From Terriglobales bacterium (GTDB taxonomy: Bacteria; Acidobacteriota; Terriglobia; Terriglobales; Acidobacteriaceae), in NCBI GenBank assembly GCA_025934735.1, contig JAICWP010000005.1, positions 1-64,000 on the forward strand: a stretch of 64,000 nt of DNA. The letters are read 5' to 3'. How positions within the stretch are numbered: position 1 is the first letter of the stretch; the number at the start of each line of letters is the position of its first letter. The notes beneath the pieces were generated by a model, which worked only from the letters and a program-made list of their open reading frames with translations, ran no database searches and was not told the origin of the DNA. A program made the position numbers and the translations under genes. Below, piece by piece: positions 34,302-43,654 of this stretch.

Positions 34302-35413
34302 ACCACACCCTGAAGCTGCGTTTTTTCGCACACTCCTGGGTTTCCGACTGGAACCACGGCAATGCCCATTTCCTGCGCGGGTTGGTGCGGGAGTTGATCC
34401 GCCTTGGTCACGAGGTGCGCTGCTACGAGCAGTATGGAGCCTGGTCGCTGGCCAATCTCTTGCAAGAAGACAAGCGGGGAAACGACGCTGTAAAGCAGTT
34501 CTGGCGGACATTCCCGGAACTGGACATCCGCTTCTATCACAACGACGACAGGTTTCTCGATTTTGCGCGCGAGGAACTGCGCGGCGCCGACGTGATCATT
34601 GTCCACGAATGGAATCCGCCGGAAGTGGTGCGCGCCATTGTGGAACTCAAGCGCGAGTTGGGCTTCCACGTGCTGTTTCATGATACCCACCACCGCGCCT
34701 ACAGCAATCCCAAGGAAATGTTGCGAATGCCCTTGAGCGAATTCGACGGCGTGCTCGCCTTTGGCGCGGCTATTCGCCGCATTTATCGCGAAGGGTTTGG
34801 CGTGCAGAAAGCATGGACGTTCCACGAGGCGGCCGATACCAGCAATTTCCACCCTGTGGAAGCGGAAAAAACCACCGACGTGATCTGGGTAGGAAACTGG
34901 GGCGACGAAGAGCGCAGCCAGGAGTTGCAGGAATTCTTGATTGGGCCGTCGGCAGCTTTGTCCGGGCACAAGATAGCTGTGCACGGGGTGCGGTACCCAG
35001 AAAAGGGTCGCCAGAAGCTGGCCTCCTCCGGCATCGAGTTTCGCGGCTACCTGCCCAACCTGCGCGCTCCACGCGTTTACGCGGAGAGCCTGGTCACAAT
35101 ACACGTGCCTCGACGGCAATATGCCAACGGCTTGAGCGGGGTGCCCACGATTCGTGTGTTTGAGGCGCTGGCCTGCGGCATTCCGCTGGTATGCGCACCA
35201 TGGACGGACATCGAGGGCCTATTCCGTCCCGGAGACGATTACGTGTGCGTGCCCGATGGCCAGGCGATGGCGTCGGAACTGAAACAAATCATTTCGGACC
35301 CGGCCGCGCGGCGGCAAATGGCTGCCAACGGCCTTGAAACCATTCGGGCGCGGCATACCTGCGCTCATCGTGCCCAGCAATTATTGGATATTTGCGAGGA
35401 ACTGGGAAAATGA
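34298..35413 (+). CDS. Glycosyltransferase (CgeB/GT1-related)
   Basis: A 371-residue glycosyltransferase. GTG at 34298 overlaps the upstream stop (GTGA). It has N-terminal Rossmann-like segments (FFAHSWVSDWNHGNAHFLRGLVRELIRLGHEVRCYE), a FHDTHHRAYSNPKEM segment and a C-terminal donor-site motif SGVPTIRVFEALACGIPLVCAPW. Its order of features resembles the two CgeB-like genes that follow. Substrate unknown. Confidence 0.8.
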   Translation: MNHTLKLRFFAHSWVSDWNHGNAHFLRGLVRELIRLGHEVRCYEQYGAWSLANLLQEDKRGNDAVKQFWRTFPELDIRFYHNDDRFLDFAREELRGADVIIVHEWNPPEVVRAIVELKRELGFHVLFHDTHHRAYSNPKEMLRMPLSEFDGVLAFGAAIRRIYREGFGVQKAWTFHEAADTSNFHPVEAEKTTDVIWVGNWGDEERSQELQEFLIGPSAALSGHKIAVHGVRYPEKGRQKLASSGIEFRGYLPNLRAPRVYAESLVTIHVPRRQYANGLSGVPTIRVFEALACGIPLVCAPWTDIEGLFRPGDDYVCVPDGQAMASELKQIISDPAARRQMAANGLETIRARHTCAHRAQQLLDICEELGK

Positions 35414-36513
35414 AAATCTTCGTCTTCGGGTCCAGCCTGACTTCATCGTACTGGAACGGAGCCGCCACCTATTACCGCGGCATCTACAAGAACCTGCATG
35501 CGCTCGGGCACAATATCACTTTCGCCGAACCCGACATCTACGATCGCCAGAAGAATCGCGACACCGGCGACATTGATTACGCCGAGGTGGTGGTTTACTC
35601 CACCCCGCGCGACCTCAACCTCATGCTGGCGCAAGCCTGCGATGCCGACCTGGTGATTAAACATAGCGGCGTGGGCGCTGAGGATGAGTTGCTGGAGCGA
35701 GAAGTGCTGCGCTGCCGCTGCTGCGGCACCCGGGCTGCTTTCTGGGACGTGGATGCACCCGCCACGCTGGCTCGGGTGGAAGCCAACCCGGAAGACCCGT
35801 TCCTCGGATTGATTCCAGCATACGACTACATCTTCACCTATGGCGGCGGTCCGCCGGTGGTCGCGCATTACCTGCACTTGGGCGCGCGAAACTGCTACCC
35901 CGTTTACAACGCGGTGGATCCGGAGACTCACCACCCCGTTGCGCCTGACCCTGATCTGCACTGCGACCTGGCTTTTGTTGGACACCGCCTGCCCGACCGC
36001 GAGCGGCGCGTGGAGGAGTTCTTCCTGCGCGCGGCAGAGTTGGCTCCGGAAATGAACTTTATTCTTGGCGGAGAAGGCTGGGCCGGCAAAGCCATGCCCC
36101 GCAACCTGTGCTGGATCGGCCACGTAGGCACCGGCGACCATAATCGCGTGAACTGCTCCGCGCGCATGGTGCTGAACATCAATCGCGACTCCATGGCGGC
36201 CGTAGGATTCTCTCCCCCCACCCGCGTGTTCGAGGCGGCGGGCGCCGGCGCATGCGTAATCACCGACTCCTGGAGCGGCGTGGAGACTTTCTTCCAGCCC
36301 GGGAAAGAGATCCTGCTGGCGTCGTCCGCGGAAGAAATCGTGCGGCTACTGCGCTCGATTGATAAAACTCAGTCCACGCAGATCGGCGCTGCCATGCGGG
36401 AGCGTGCTCTCCGCGATCATACTTATGCGCTGCGCGCCCGGCAGGTGGACGCCCTCCTGCGCTCCCAGCCGGAGAGCACGATTTCCGAACCACAGGTCAC
36501 AGTAGCCGCGTGA
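35410..36513 (+). CDS. CgeB-like glycosyltransferase
   Basis: A 367-residue protein with a Rossmann start (MKIFVFGSSLTSSYWNGAATYYRGIYKNLHALGH) and a C-terminal CgeB-type region (LNINRDSMAAVGFSPPTRVFEAAGAGACVITDSW) as in Bacillus spore-glycosylation CgeB and relatives. A CRCCG pair near residue 104-108 may bind metal. ATG overlaps the upstream stop (ATGA). It precedes a paralogue with the same motif order. Role is probably sugar transfer in the cluster. Confidence 0.82.
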   Translation: MKIFVFGSSLTSSYWNGAATYYRGIYKNLHALGHNITFAEPDIYDRQKNRDTGDIDYAEVVVYSTPRDLNLMLAQACDADLVIKHSGVGAEDELLEREVLRCRCCGTRAAFWDVDAPATLARVEANPEDPFLGLIPAYDYIFTYGGGPPVVAHYLHLGARNCYPVYNAVDPETHHPVAPDPDLHCDLAFVGHRLPDRERRVEEFFLRAAELAPEMNFILGGEGWAGKAMPRNLCWIGHVGTGDHNRVNCSARMVLNINRDSMAAVGFSPPTRVFEAAGAGACVITDSWSGVETFFQPGKEILLASSAEEIVRLLRSIDKTQSTQIGAAMRERALRDHTYALRARQVDALLRSQPESTISEPQVTVAA

Positions 36514-36529
36514 TAACGGAGGAACGAAA

Positions 36530-37639
36530 TTGAAGATCGTCATTTTCGGCCTTTCGATCACTTCCGCATGGGGGAACGGTCACGCCACGACATTCCGCTC
36601 GCTGGTGAGCTCCCTGCATGCTCGCGGCCACCAGGTTGTCTTCTTCGAAAAAGATTTGGAATGGTACGCTTCCAATCGCGACCTGCCCGATCCGCCATTC
36701 TGTGAAATGCGAGTATTCCAGGACTGGGACACAATTCTGCCCCGGGCGCGCCGGGAATTAAAGGATTGCGATGTGGCCATGGTGGGCTCGTATTTTCCCG
36801 ATGGCATCCGCGCCATTGACGAGGTGCTGGAATCACCGGCTCCGGTTAAAGCGTTCTATGACATAGACACTCCGGTGACGGTAGCGCAACTGCGCGACTC
36901 CGGCGCCACCGATTACCTGCAAAGCTGTCAGATTCCCGGCTTCGACTTGTATCTCAGCTTCACCGGCGGTCCCATGCTGTGCGAATTAGAAAAGGATTTC
37001 GGAGCCCAGCGTGCGGTTCCGCTCTACTGCTCGGTGGACGCGGAAGAATATCGTGCATGGCCAGTGCACAAGCGCTACCAGTCAGATATGAGCTACATGG
37101 GCACCTACGCGCCCGATCGCCAGCCCAAGATCGAAGAACTGTTCTGCGCGCCGGCTCGACAATTGCCGCGGCATCGCTTCCTTCTGGCTGGGCCGCAGTA
37201 CCCGCGAGAGTTGCGCTGGCCGGCCAACGTGCGCCGTATTCGCCACCTCAACCCGCGCTGGCATGCCCGCTTCTACAGTTCCTCCCGGCTCACGCTGAAT
37301 GTCACTCGAAGGGCCATGGTGCAGGCCGGTTACTCGCCTTCAGTGCGGCTGTTCGAAGCGGCAGCCTGTGCTGCCACCATGGTTTCCGACAACTGGCCCG
37401 GGCTGGATTCGTTCTTCGTGCCGGGAAGGGAAATCCTGGTCCCTGCCGGCCCCGACGATGTAGTCAGCTACCTGGCGGAGACAGACGAAGCCGAGTTGCG
37501 GCGCATTGGCCGCCGTGCCCAGGAACGCGTGCTGGCCGAGCACACAGCTGAGCGTCGGGCGGAGCAGTTCGAGCAATACGTCAGCACCGTCAGGACGCGC
37601 CCGCTCTCTTCTCTCCAGCAGCCTGCGATTGCGGTGTAG
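36530..37639 (+). CDS. CgeB-like glycosyltransferase, paralogue
   Basis: A 369-residue paralogue of the preceding gene (KIVIFGLSITSAWGNGHATTFRSLVSSLHARGH; LNVTRRAMVQAGYSPSVRLFEAAACAATMVSDNWPG). It starts with TTG at 36530, fixed by GGAGG 7 nt upstream. The 16-nt gap from the previous gene and same strand support a shared transcript. Sugar and acceptor unknown. Confidence 0.82.
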   Translation: MKIVIFGLSITSAWGNGHATTFRSLVSSLHARGHQVVFFEKDLEWYASNRDLPDPPFCEMRVFQDWDTILPRARRELKDCDVAMVGSYFPDGIRAIDEVLESPAPVKAFYDIDTPVTVAQLRDSGATDYLQSCQIPGFDLYLSFTGGPMLCELEKDFGAQRAVPLYCSVDAEEYRAWPVHKRYQSDMSYMGTYAPDRQPKIEELFCAPARQLPRHRFLLAGPQYPRELRWPANVRRIRHLNPRWHARFYSSSRLTLNVTRRAMVQAGYSPSVRLFEAAACAATMVSDNWPGLDSFFVPGREILVPAGPDDVVSYLAETDEAELRRIGRRAQERVLAEHTAERRAEQFEQYVSTVRTRPLSSLQQPAIAV

Positions 37640-37793
37640 AACTCGGAGCGGATTTCGCCAAACCAGCTTCGCTCGCGGCCCCGAGCGAACCTGAGGAAAA
37701 CTCCTTAAGATCTCGCAGCATCCATTTACACAGGGGCTGACACCCCTCTCCTTTCCACCTGCAAGCCACCAGACTGAGTAGGAGGTGTATCTA

Positions 37794-38867
37794 GTGAGAG
37801 TAGCGATAGTCGCGCCACCCTTCATAAGTGTTCCGCCGCCGCGCTATGGCGGGACCGAATTGTTCATCGCGCAATTAGCTGCGGGGCTGCGGAATTCGGC
37901 AGTGGACGTTGTGGTGTATGCCAATGGGGAATCCACCGTGGATGCGGAAACCCGCTGGCTCTTTCCCAAAGCGCAGTGGCCAATCAAAGGCGAAGTCTAC
38001 GACAACCTCAAAGACCTGAACCACACCACCTGGGCCATCAAGGACGCGTCTCGTACCTGCGATATTATTCATATCAATAATGCACCCGGCCTGGTCTGCT
38101 CCCGGTTCATCAACCGTCCTTTCGTTTCCACGCTGCACCATCCTCACATACCAGAATTGAGCGATTTCTACAGCTATTTCCCCGAAGTCCATTACGTCAC
38201 CATCAGCGATTTCCAGCGGGTTCAGGAAACCCTGCCTCACCTGCAGACCATTCATCACGGCATTGATATTTCGCAATACCAGTATCGTGAGCGAAAGCAG
38301 GGGTATCTGGCATTTCTGGGCCGCATTGCGCCTATCAAGGGCCCTCATCTCGCTATCGAGGTGGCGAAGAAGGCGGGCCTGCCGCTAAAAATTGCCGGCG
38401 AAGTCCAGCCCATGTTTCGCGACTACTTTGAAGCGCAAATAAAGCCGCATGTGGACGGAAAGTTCATCGAGTACCTGGGCGAAGCTGATTTAGCAGCCAA
38501 AAACGAGTTGCTGGGCAATGCCCTGGCTATGCTTTTTCCCATCCAGTGGGACGAGCCTTTTGGCCTGGTCATGCTGGAAGCCATGGCCTGCGGCACCCCG
38601 GTGCTGGCGTTGCCCGGGGGATCGGTCCGCGAGGTCATCGAGGATGGCGTGAATGGATTCATCTGCCGCTCATTGGACGAAATGGCAGCCCGTGCTCGCG
38701 CCGTGTCTGAGGCCCTGGCCCCCGCCAGGGTACGCCAGTGTGTGGCCCAGCACTTTTCGCTGGAGCATATGGCGGCGCGTTACGCTAAGCTGTACCAGAG
38801 CATTTTGACGGCGGGTGAAAGAGCCCAAATCTCCGCCCTGGTTGAGGGGCATCGCGCGGTGGCATGA
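37794..38867 (+). CDS. Glycosyltransferase, GT4 type
   Basis: A 357-residue GT4 enzyme (VRVAIVAPPFISVPPPRYGGTE, FLGRIAPIKGPHLAIEVAKKAGLPLKIAGE, DEPFGLVMLEAMACGTPVLALPGGSVREVI). The typical E-x7-E donor motif is present. GTG 37794 is chosen since AGGAGG lies 8 nt upstream, not the GTG three codons earlier. The gene is separated from the previous one by 154 nt including an AGGGG/CCCCT hairpin (37732-37747), perhaps a new promoter. It overlaps the next gene by 4 nt. Confidence 0.88.
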   Translation: MRVAIVAPPFISVPPPRYGGTELFIAQLAAGLRNSAVDVVVYANGESTVDAETRWLFPKAQWPIKGEVYDNLKDLNHTTWAIKDASRTCDIIHINNAPGLVCSRFINRPFVSTLHHPHIPELSDFYSYFPEVHYVTISDFQRVQETLPHLQTIHHGIDISQYQYRERKQGYLAFLGRIAPIKGPHLAIEVAKKAGLPLKIAGEVQPMFRDYFEAQIKPHVDGKFIEYLGEADLAAKNELLGNALAMLFPIQWDEPFGLVMLEAMACGTPVLALPGGSVREVIEDGVNGFICRSLDEMAARARAVSEALAPARVRQCVAQHFSLEHMAARYAKLYQSILTAGERAQISALVEGHRAVA

Positions 38868-41077
38868 GCACGCGAACTTCGATTCCGCAAGCGGAGTTGG
38901 TCGAAATTCCCTCGCCTTACGTGGAACCACGGGTCGCCTTCCAGACCCTGGAGCCGCGCAAGGTTAATAATCTTACCCTCATCGAGGGCAAGACCTTCCT
39001 GTCTACTACGGTGGCGGGCGACATCACCCCCGCCGGTGCGCCCGACGTAGGCTTCTTCCACGACGATACCCGCTTTCTCAGCTACCTGGAGATGAAGGTA
39101 GGCGGGCACCGCGCGGTCGTGCTCTCCTCCAGCACGGAGAACACGTTTGTCTCGCAAATCGAATTGACCACCGGCAACATCACGCTGCGCGATTCGTTCG
39201 ACCTGCCGGAAAACACCATCCACATCCGGCGCGAGCAGCTGCTGGGCAACGATGTGTTCTTCGACCGTTTCACTTTCGAGAACTTCAACCTGGCGCCGGT
39301 GGATATGTTCATTGAGCTCTCCTTTGAGGCTGACTTCGTGGACGTGTTCCAGGTGCGGGGCTGCCCTCGTTCCGCGCACGGCCAGTACTACCGCCCGGTG
39401 GTTGAGCGTGACCGACTTTCCTTCTACTACCGTGGTTTGGATGGGATGCTGCGGTACACCGTAGTCGCCATGCAGCCGGCCCCAGCACACATCGGCGAAC
39501 GCACCGCGCGCTGGGACCTGAAGCTGCCGCCGCTGAAGCGGTTTCACATAGAGGTAACGGTCACGCCCATGGTCGAGGGCCGGCGGTCGGTCTCCAGCAA
39601 TTACGATTTCGCCGCCAATCTCAAGCGCAGGCGCGAAACCTACTCCGAGTGGCAGAGCCTGTCCACCATCTTCAGCAGCAGCCATGGAGTGTTCGATGCC
39701 GCTCTGCAAACCGCCATCGGCGACTTCCACGCCCTGCAGATTCCGGAAGGCGACCAGTGCACCATCGGCGCAGGCATTCCCTGGTTCGCCACCATTTTCG
39801 GGCGCGACTCCATCATCGCCTCTTACCAGGCCCTGGCCCTGAACCCGCAGCTGGCTATGGACACGCTGCGCGTGCTGGCCCGCTACCAGGGCACCGAGTA
39901 CAACGACTGGCGCGACGAGGAGCCGGGCAAAATCCTGCATGAGTTGCGCGACGGCGAGATGACACGCAGCGGTGAGATGCCCTTCGGACCCTACTACGGT
40001 TCGGTGGACGCTACCCCGCTGTTCCTTATCCTGCTCAGCGAAACGTACAACTGGACAGCCGACGACGAACTCATGCGCGAGTTGCTGCCCGCCGCCTATC
40101 GCGCTCTGGACTGGATTGACCGATACGGCGATCTCGACGGCGATGGTTTCGTGGAGTTCCTGCGCCGCTCGCCCAAAGGGCTGGTGAACCAGGGTTGGAA
40201 GGATTCCTGGGACGCCAACATGCGTCCCGACGGCTCAGTGGCACGCCCGCCTCTCGCCCTGGTTGAAGTGCAAGGCTATGTGTACGAGGCCAAGTATCGC
40301 ATGGCTTCTCTGCTGCGCGCCTTCGGCGACACGGGCCGGGCCGAGCACCTGCGCAAGGAGGCTGCCGATTTGGCCAAGCGCCTGGAGAAGGCGTTTTGGA
40401 TGGCGGAGCCCGGCTACTATGCCATGGCGCTCGACGACAAAAAGCGGCCGCTGGAGGTGATCTCCTCGAACGCCGGGCAGTTGCTGTTCACCCGCGTCTT
40501 GACCCGCGACCGCGCCCGCGCCGTGGTGAACCGGCTGATGCACGAGGACATGTTCACGGGCTGGGGCTGGCGCACGCTGGCCAGCTCGGAGCGCGTATTC
40601 AACCCGCTTAGCTATCACCGGGGCTCGGTGTGGCCGCACGACAATTCCCTTATCGCTCACGGCATGGCGCTCAACGAATTTCGCCGCCCCGTGCTACGGA
40701 TTTTGACCGCCATGTTCCAGGCGGCGCTCAACTTCCGCGACTACCGCCTGCCCGAGCTGTTCTGCGGCGTGCAGCGGCGCGAAAATGATGAGCCGGTGCA
40801 CTATCCGGTTTCCTGCTCTCCGCAGGCTTGGGCTTCAGGCGCGCTACTGCTGATCCTGTCCTCGGTGCTGGGCATTCGCCCCAGCGCCCCGCGCAAGGAG
40901 CTGAACATCGTGAATCCCGCGCTGCCCGACTGGCTCGACCACTTGCACATCCGCAATCTGCGCGTGGGCAAGAGCCGTGTGGGCCTGGACTTCAGCCGCC
41001 GCCGCGACCGCACCTTCTGTAACGTCGTGGACATTGAGGGCGACAAGCTGCTGGTGAACGTGGCGTTCAAGAAGTAG
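38864..41077 (+). CDS. Amylo-alpha-1,6-glucosidase family glycogen-debranching-like enzyme
   Basis: A 737-residue enzyme with an N-terminal beta-sandwich (GDE_N_bis-like, about 30-270; EGKTFLSTTVAGDITPAGAPDVGFFHDDTRFLS) and an alpha/alpha-barrel (about 280-735; IPWFATIFGRDSIIASYQAL, GWKDSWDANMRPDG, GSVWPHDNSLIAHG). These match bacterial amylo-alpha-1,6-glucosidases, which cleave alpha-1,6 branches in glucans; many members are of unproven substrate. The start overlaps the GT4 stop (ATGA), so it is co-translated with the cluster and may trim the product. No glycogen synthesis genes are nearby. Confidence 0.9.
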   Translation: MSTRTSIPQAELVEIPSPYVEPRVAFQTLEPRKVNNLTLIEGKTFLSTTVAGDITPAGAPDVGFFHDDTRFLSYLEMKVGGHRAVVLSSSTENTFVSQIELTTGNITLRDSFDLPENTIHIRREQLLGNDVFFDRFTFENFNLAPVDMFIELSFEADFVDVFQVRGCPRSAHGQYYRPVVERDRLSFYYRGLDGMLRYTVVAMQPAPAHIGERTARWDLKLPPLKRFHIEVTVTPMVEGRRSVSSNYDFAANLKRRRETYSEWQSLSTIFSSSHGVFDAALQTAIGDFHALQIPEGDQCTIGAGIPWFATIFGRDSIIASYQALALNPQLAMDTLRVLARYQGTEYNDWRDEEPGKILHELRDGEMTRSGEMPFGPYYGSVDATPLFLILLSETYNWTADDELMRELLPAAYRALDWIDRYGDLDGDGFVEFLRRSPKGLVNQGWKDSWDANMRPDGSVARPPLALVEVQGYVYEAKYRMASLLRAFGDTGRAEHLRKEAADLAKRLEKAFWMAEPGYYAMALDDKKRPLEVISSNAGQLLFTRVLTRDRARAVVNRLMHEDMFTGWGWRTLASSERVFNPLSYHRGSVWPHDNSLIAHGMALNEFRRPVLRILTAMFQAALNFRDYRLPELFCGVQRRENDEPVHYPVSCSPQAWASGALLLILSSVLGIRPSAPRKELNIVNPALPDWLDHLHIRNLRVGKSRVGLDFSRRRDRTFCNVVDIEGDKLLVNVAFKK

Positions 41078-41084
41078 CGGTCAG

Positions 41085-41200
41085 CATTTGGCAGTTAGCA
41101 TTTGGCCCATGAACCTCCGTGGCAATTTCGGAGCGGCACAAGAACGATCGTTGGCCAAGTGCTAATTGCTAAGTACTAATTGCTTCCTTTAGTCTAGGCA
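41085..41200. repeat. Inverted repeat of GCATTTGG/GCTAATT words
   Basis: The arm at 41085-41109 (GTCAGCATTTGGCAGTTAGC and on to TTGGCC) is an imperfect inverted match to the arm at about 41153-41185 (GGCCAAGTGCTAATTGCTAA and on). Each arm is a tandem of about 8-nt words. The element fills most of the gap between the debranching enzyme and CDGSH genes, like the one at 13290-13434. Confidence 0.65.
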
Positions 41201-41223
41201 ATTCAATCTGCTCTGGAGGCTAC

Positions 41224-41535
41224 ATGGCTGACGTCAAGATTACAGTGCGCAGAAATGGACCATTTCGTGTGGAGGCTGCCCCGGGCAGCATTGAAGTGGT
41301 GGACGCGGACGGCAACGCCTACGACCTTTCCGCCCGGATGAAGGAAGGCAAGCTGGCCTTCTCTCTCTGCCGCTGCGGGGGCTCCGTTAACAAGCCATTC
41401 TGCGACGGCACCCACTCCAAGATCGGCTTCCAGGCTGCCGAAGCCGCGGTTAAGGCTTCTGACCAGGCGCAGAGCGGCACGACGGCCCAGAGCGGCCTTC
41501 CTCCGGAGGCCGATGCCTCGCGCTTGAAAGTGTAG
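41224..41535 (+). CDS. CDGSH iron-sulfur domain protein
   Basis: A 103-residue soluble protein with the CDGSH-type cluster motif CRCGGSVNKPFCDGTH (3 Cys, 1 His ligands for a 2Fe-2S cluster) at about 57-72, followed by KIGF. Such clusters serve electron transfer or redox sensing. The last 25 residues are Ser/Ala-rich and likely disordered. An N-terminal beta segment (VKITVRRNGPFRVEAAPGSIEVVDADGN) is typical of the bacterial form. It lies upstream of the cytochrome gene but 133 nt apart. Confidence 0.9.
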   Translation: MADVKITVRRNGPFRVEAAPGSIEVVDADGNAYDLSARMKEGKLAFSLCRCGGSVNKPFCDGTHSKIGFQAAEAAVKASDQAQSGTTAQSGLPPEADASRLKV

Positions 41536-41668
41536 GCGCCGGAGTCAGCCAGGGCTCATAAGGTTGGTTGCGTCCGCTGCTATTGACCCGTCCGGCAGAT
41601 TCAGGTAAAAAACTGGCCAAACCTCTGGGGTACCCTGCCGTTCGCAGTTCCCCGCACGGAGAAGAGCC

Positions 41669-42688
41669 ATGTCTGGACGGAGCCTCGTCCGTTTTGCTGG
41701 ATACGCCTGCATCGTTGTGCTGCTGCTGCTGACAATAGGAATTACCTTGACTGTGGGCTGGCGCCCCTTCATCGGCCCGCAGAAGCGACCTCTTACTGCA
41801 CGCCATTTCGAACCCACGCCGGAGCGCCTGAAGCGTGGCGAATACCTGGTGGAGCACACCTCGTTGTGCTACGGCTGCCACACCGCCTTTGATGCCAAGG
41901 ACCGCGATACTCCCCAGTTCCTCGAGGCTAAGGGCGCAGGACGGGTCATGGCCGACCAAGGCGACTTCCGTGTGGTGGCGCCGAACATTACTCCCGACCC
42001 CGAGACCGGCATCGGCAACTGGACCGATGACGAACTGGCGCGAGCCATTCGCGAGGGCATTGGGCGCGATGGCCGGGCGCTTTTTCCCATGATGCCGTAC
42101 AAGAGTTTCCGCCACATGTCGGACGAGGACCTGGCATCGGTGATCGTCTATTTGCGCTCGCAACCGCCGGACCACCACGATCCCGGCAAGACCCACTTGC
42201 CGTTTCCCGTCTCCCGGCTCATCAACAGCGCGCCTCAGCCGGTCACTACCGTCGCCGCGCCGGACTCGGCTAATCCGGTCGCTTATGGCAAGTACCTGGT
42301 CACTGCCGTGGGAGTCTGCGGCGACTGCCACACCCCCCGCGACAGCCACGGCCAGCCTATTGCCGGCATGAGCATGGCCGGCGGCAACATCTTCGACGAC
42401 AGCGGTCACCCCGTCGCCACCGCCAATATCACTCCTGATCCCTCCGGCATTTCCTATTACGATGAAGGCCTGTTTGTCCGTGTAATGCGCACCGCTTCCG
42501 TAAAAGGGCGCAAGCTCAACGTCATGATGCCGACCTGGGCTTTCAGCGGCCTGACCGACCAGGATCTGAAGTCCATCTACGCCTACCTGCGCACCCTTCC
42601 CCCGGTACGCCATCGCATTGACAATACGGAGAAGCCCTCGCTCTGCAAAATTGACGGCCAGATGCACGGCATGGGCGAGCTGAACTAA
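41669..42688 (+). CDS. Membrane-anchored diheme cytochrome c
   Basis: A 339-residue c-type cytochrome with one N-terminal membrane anchor (about 9-31) and two heme motifs, CYGCH (about 67-71) and CGDCH (about 218-222), each in a domain with matching 'NITPDP' segments, so the protein arose by duplication. Similar diheme cytochromes serve as subunits of alcohol/aldehyde or sugar dehydrogenases or as periplasmic electron carriers. No dehydrogenase gene is adjacent. GGAGAAGAG lies before ATG 41669. Confidence 0.9.
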   Translation: MSGRSLVRFAGYACIVVLLLLTIGITLTVGWRPFIGPQKRPLTARHFEPTPERLKRGEYLVEHTSLCYGCHTAFDAKDRDTPQFLEAKGAGRVMADQGDFRVVAPNITPDPETGIGNWTDDELARAIREGIGRDGRALFPMMPYKSFRHMSDEDLASVIVYLRSQPPDHHDPGKTHLPFPVSRLINSAPQPVTTVAAPDSANPVAYGKYLVTAVGVCGDCHTPRDSHGQPIAGMSMAGGNIFDDSGHPVATANITPDPSGISYYDEGLFVRVMRTASVKGRKLNVMMPTWAFSGLTDQDLKSIYAYLRTLPPVRHRIDNTEKPSLCKIDGQMHGMGELN

Positions 42689-42772
42689 GCAGGATTTTCT
42701 ACAGATCTCGGGTAACAGCGGCCCGTCGTCGGATGTCTGGTGGGCGTCCCGCCCGCTTTACATGCGGCCTGG

Positions 42773-43654
42773 CTAGGCCGCGAAGTCCACCTTGGCAGGA
42801 TGAGGAATGATGCCGGCATGGTGGCCCATGTCGAGCAGGCGGCGCACTGCTTCGCGGCCGTCCTCGCCATAATCAAGCGTGCGCTCGTTCACGTACATGC
42901 CCACAAACTTGTCGGCCAGCTGCGAATCCAGGTCGCGCCCGAACTGTTTAGCATACTCCAGCGCCTCTTCGCGGTGGTCGAGCGCGTACTGGATGCTGCC
43001 GCGCAGCGCCTTGGCTACGCCGGCAATGGCCTCCGCCCCCAGGCTGCGCCGAATGGCGTTGCCACCCAGCGGCAGGGGCAGCCCGGTCATGTGCAGCCAC
43101 CACTGGCCCAAATCCACAACCTTCTGCAGCCCGCTTTTGGAATAGGTGAGCTGGCCTTCGTGGATGATCAGGCCGGCTTCGTACTTGCCCTCCACCACCT
43201 GGGGAATAATCTGGTCGAAGGGCACCACCGCGGTTTCAATACCAGGCGCGAACAGTTGCAGGGTGAGGTAAGCGGTGGTCAGCGTTCCGGGAACCGCAAC
43301 CTTGATGCTCTTCACCTCGCTCTGCGAAAACGGCCGCGTGGCCACGATCATGGGACCGTAGCCTTCGCCCACGCTGCCGCCGGAGGAGAGCAGGGCATAG
43401 TTCTCCTGGATATAAGGATAGGCAGCGAAGGAAATGGCGGTCAGGTCGTACACCGATTCGTGCGCCTTCCGGTTCAGCGTTTCAATATCGCAAAGCGTGT
43501 GAGTGAAGCGCAGCCTGGGAACACGCACCTTATTCGTGGCCAGCCCATAAAACATAAAGGCGTCGTCGGAATCGGGGCTGTGGGCTACCGTGATCTCCCG
43601 GATGCCGGTTTCACTCTCAGATTCCGCCATGCGCGATGGGGTGCCAGGATTCAC
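42773..43654 (-). CDS. mqnD: 1,4-dihydroxy-6-naphthoate synthase MqnD
   Basis: A 293-residue enzyme of the futalosine menaquinone pathway, which turns cyclic dehypoxanthine futalosine into 1,4-dihydroxy-6-naphthoate. Markers: HSPDSDDAFMFYGLA, YDLTAISFAAYPYI, YGPMIVA, VPGTLTTAYLTLQLF and the IIHEGQLTYSKSGL His-Glu pair. GTG 43654 overlaps the bioY stop (GTGA) and follows AGGTGA, so it is probably translated together with bioY; ATG 43630 is an alternative. MqnC and MqnA genes lie at 48-51 kb. Confidence 0.9.
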   Translation of the reverse strand: MNPGTPSRMAESESETGIREITVAHSPDSDDAFMFYGLATNKVRVPRLRFTHTLCDIETLNRKAHESVYDLTAISFAAYPYIQENYALLSSGGSVGEGYGPMIVATRPFSQSEVKSIKVAVPGTLTTAYLTLQLFAPGIETAVVPFDQIIPQVVEGKYEAGLIIHEGQLTYSKSGLQKVVDLGQWWLHMTGLPLPLGGNAIRRSLGAEAIAGVAKALRGSIQYALDHREEALEYAKQFGRDLDSQLADKFVGMYVNERTLDYGEDGREAVRRLLDMGHHAGIIPHPAKVDFAA

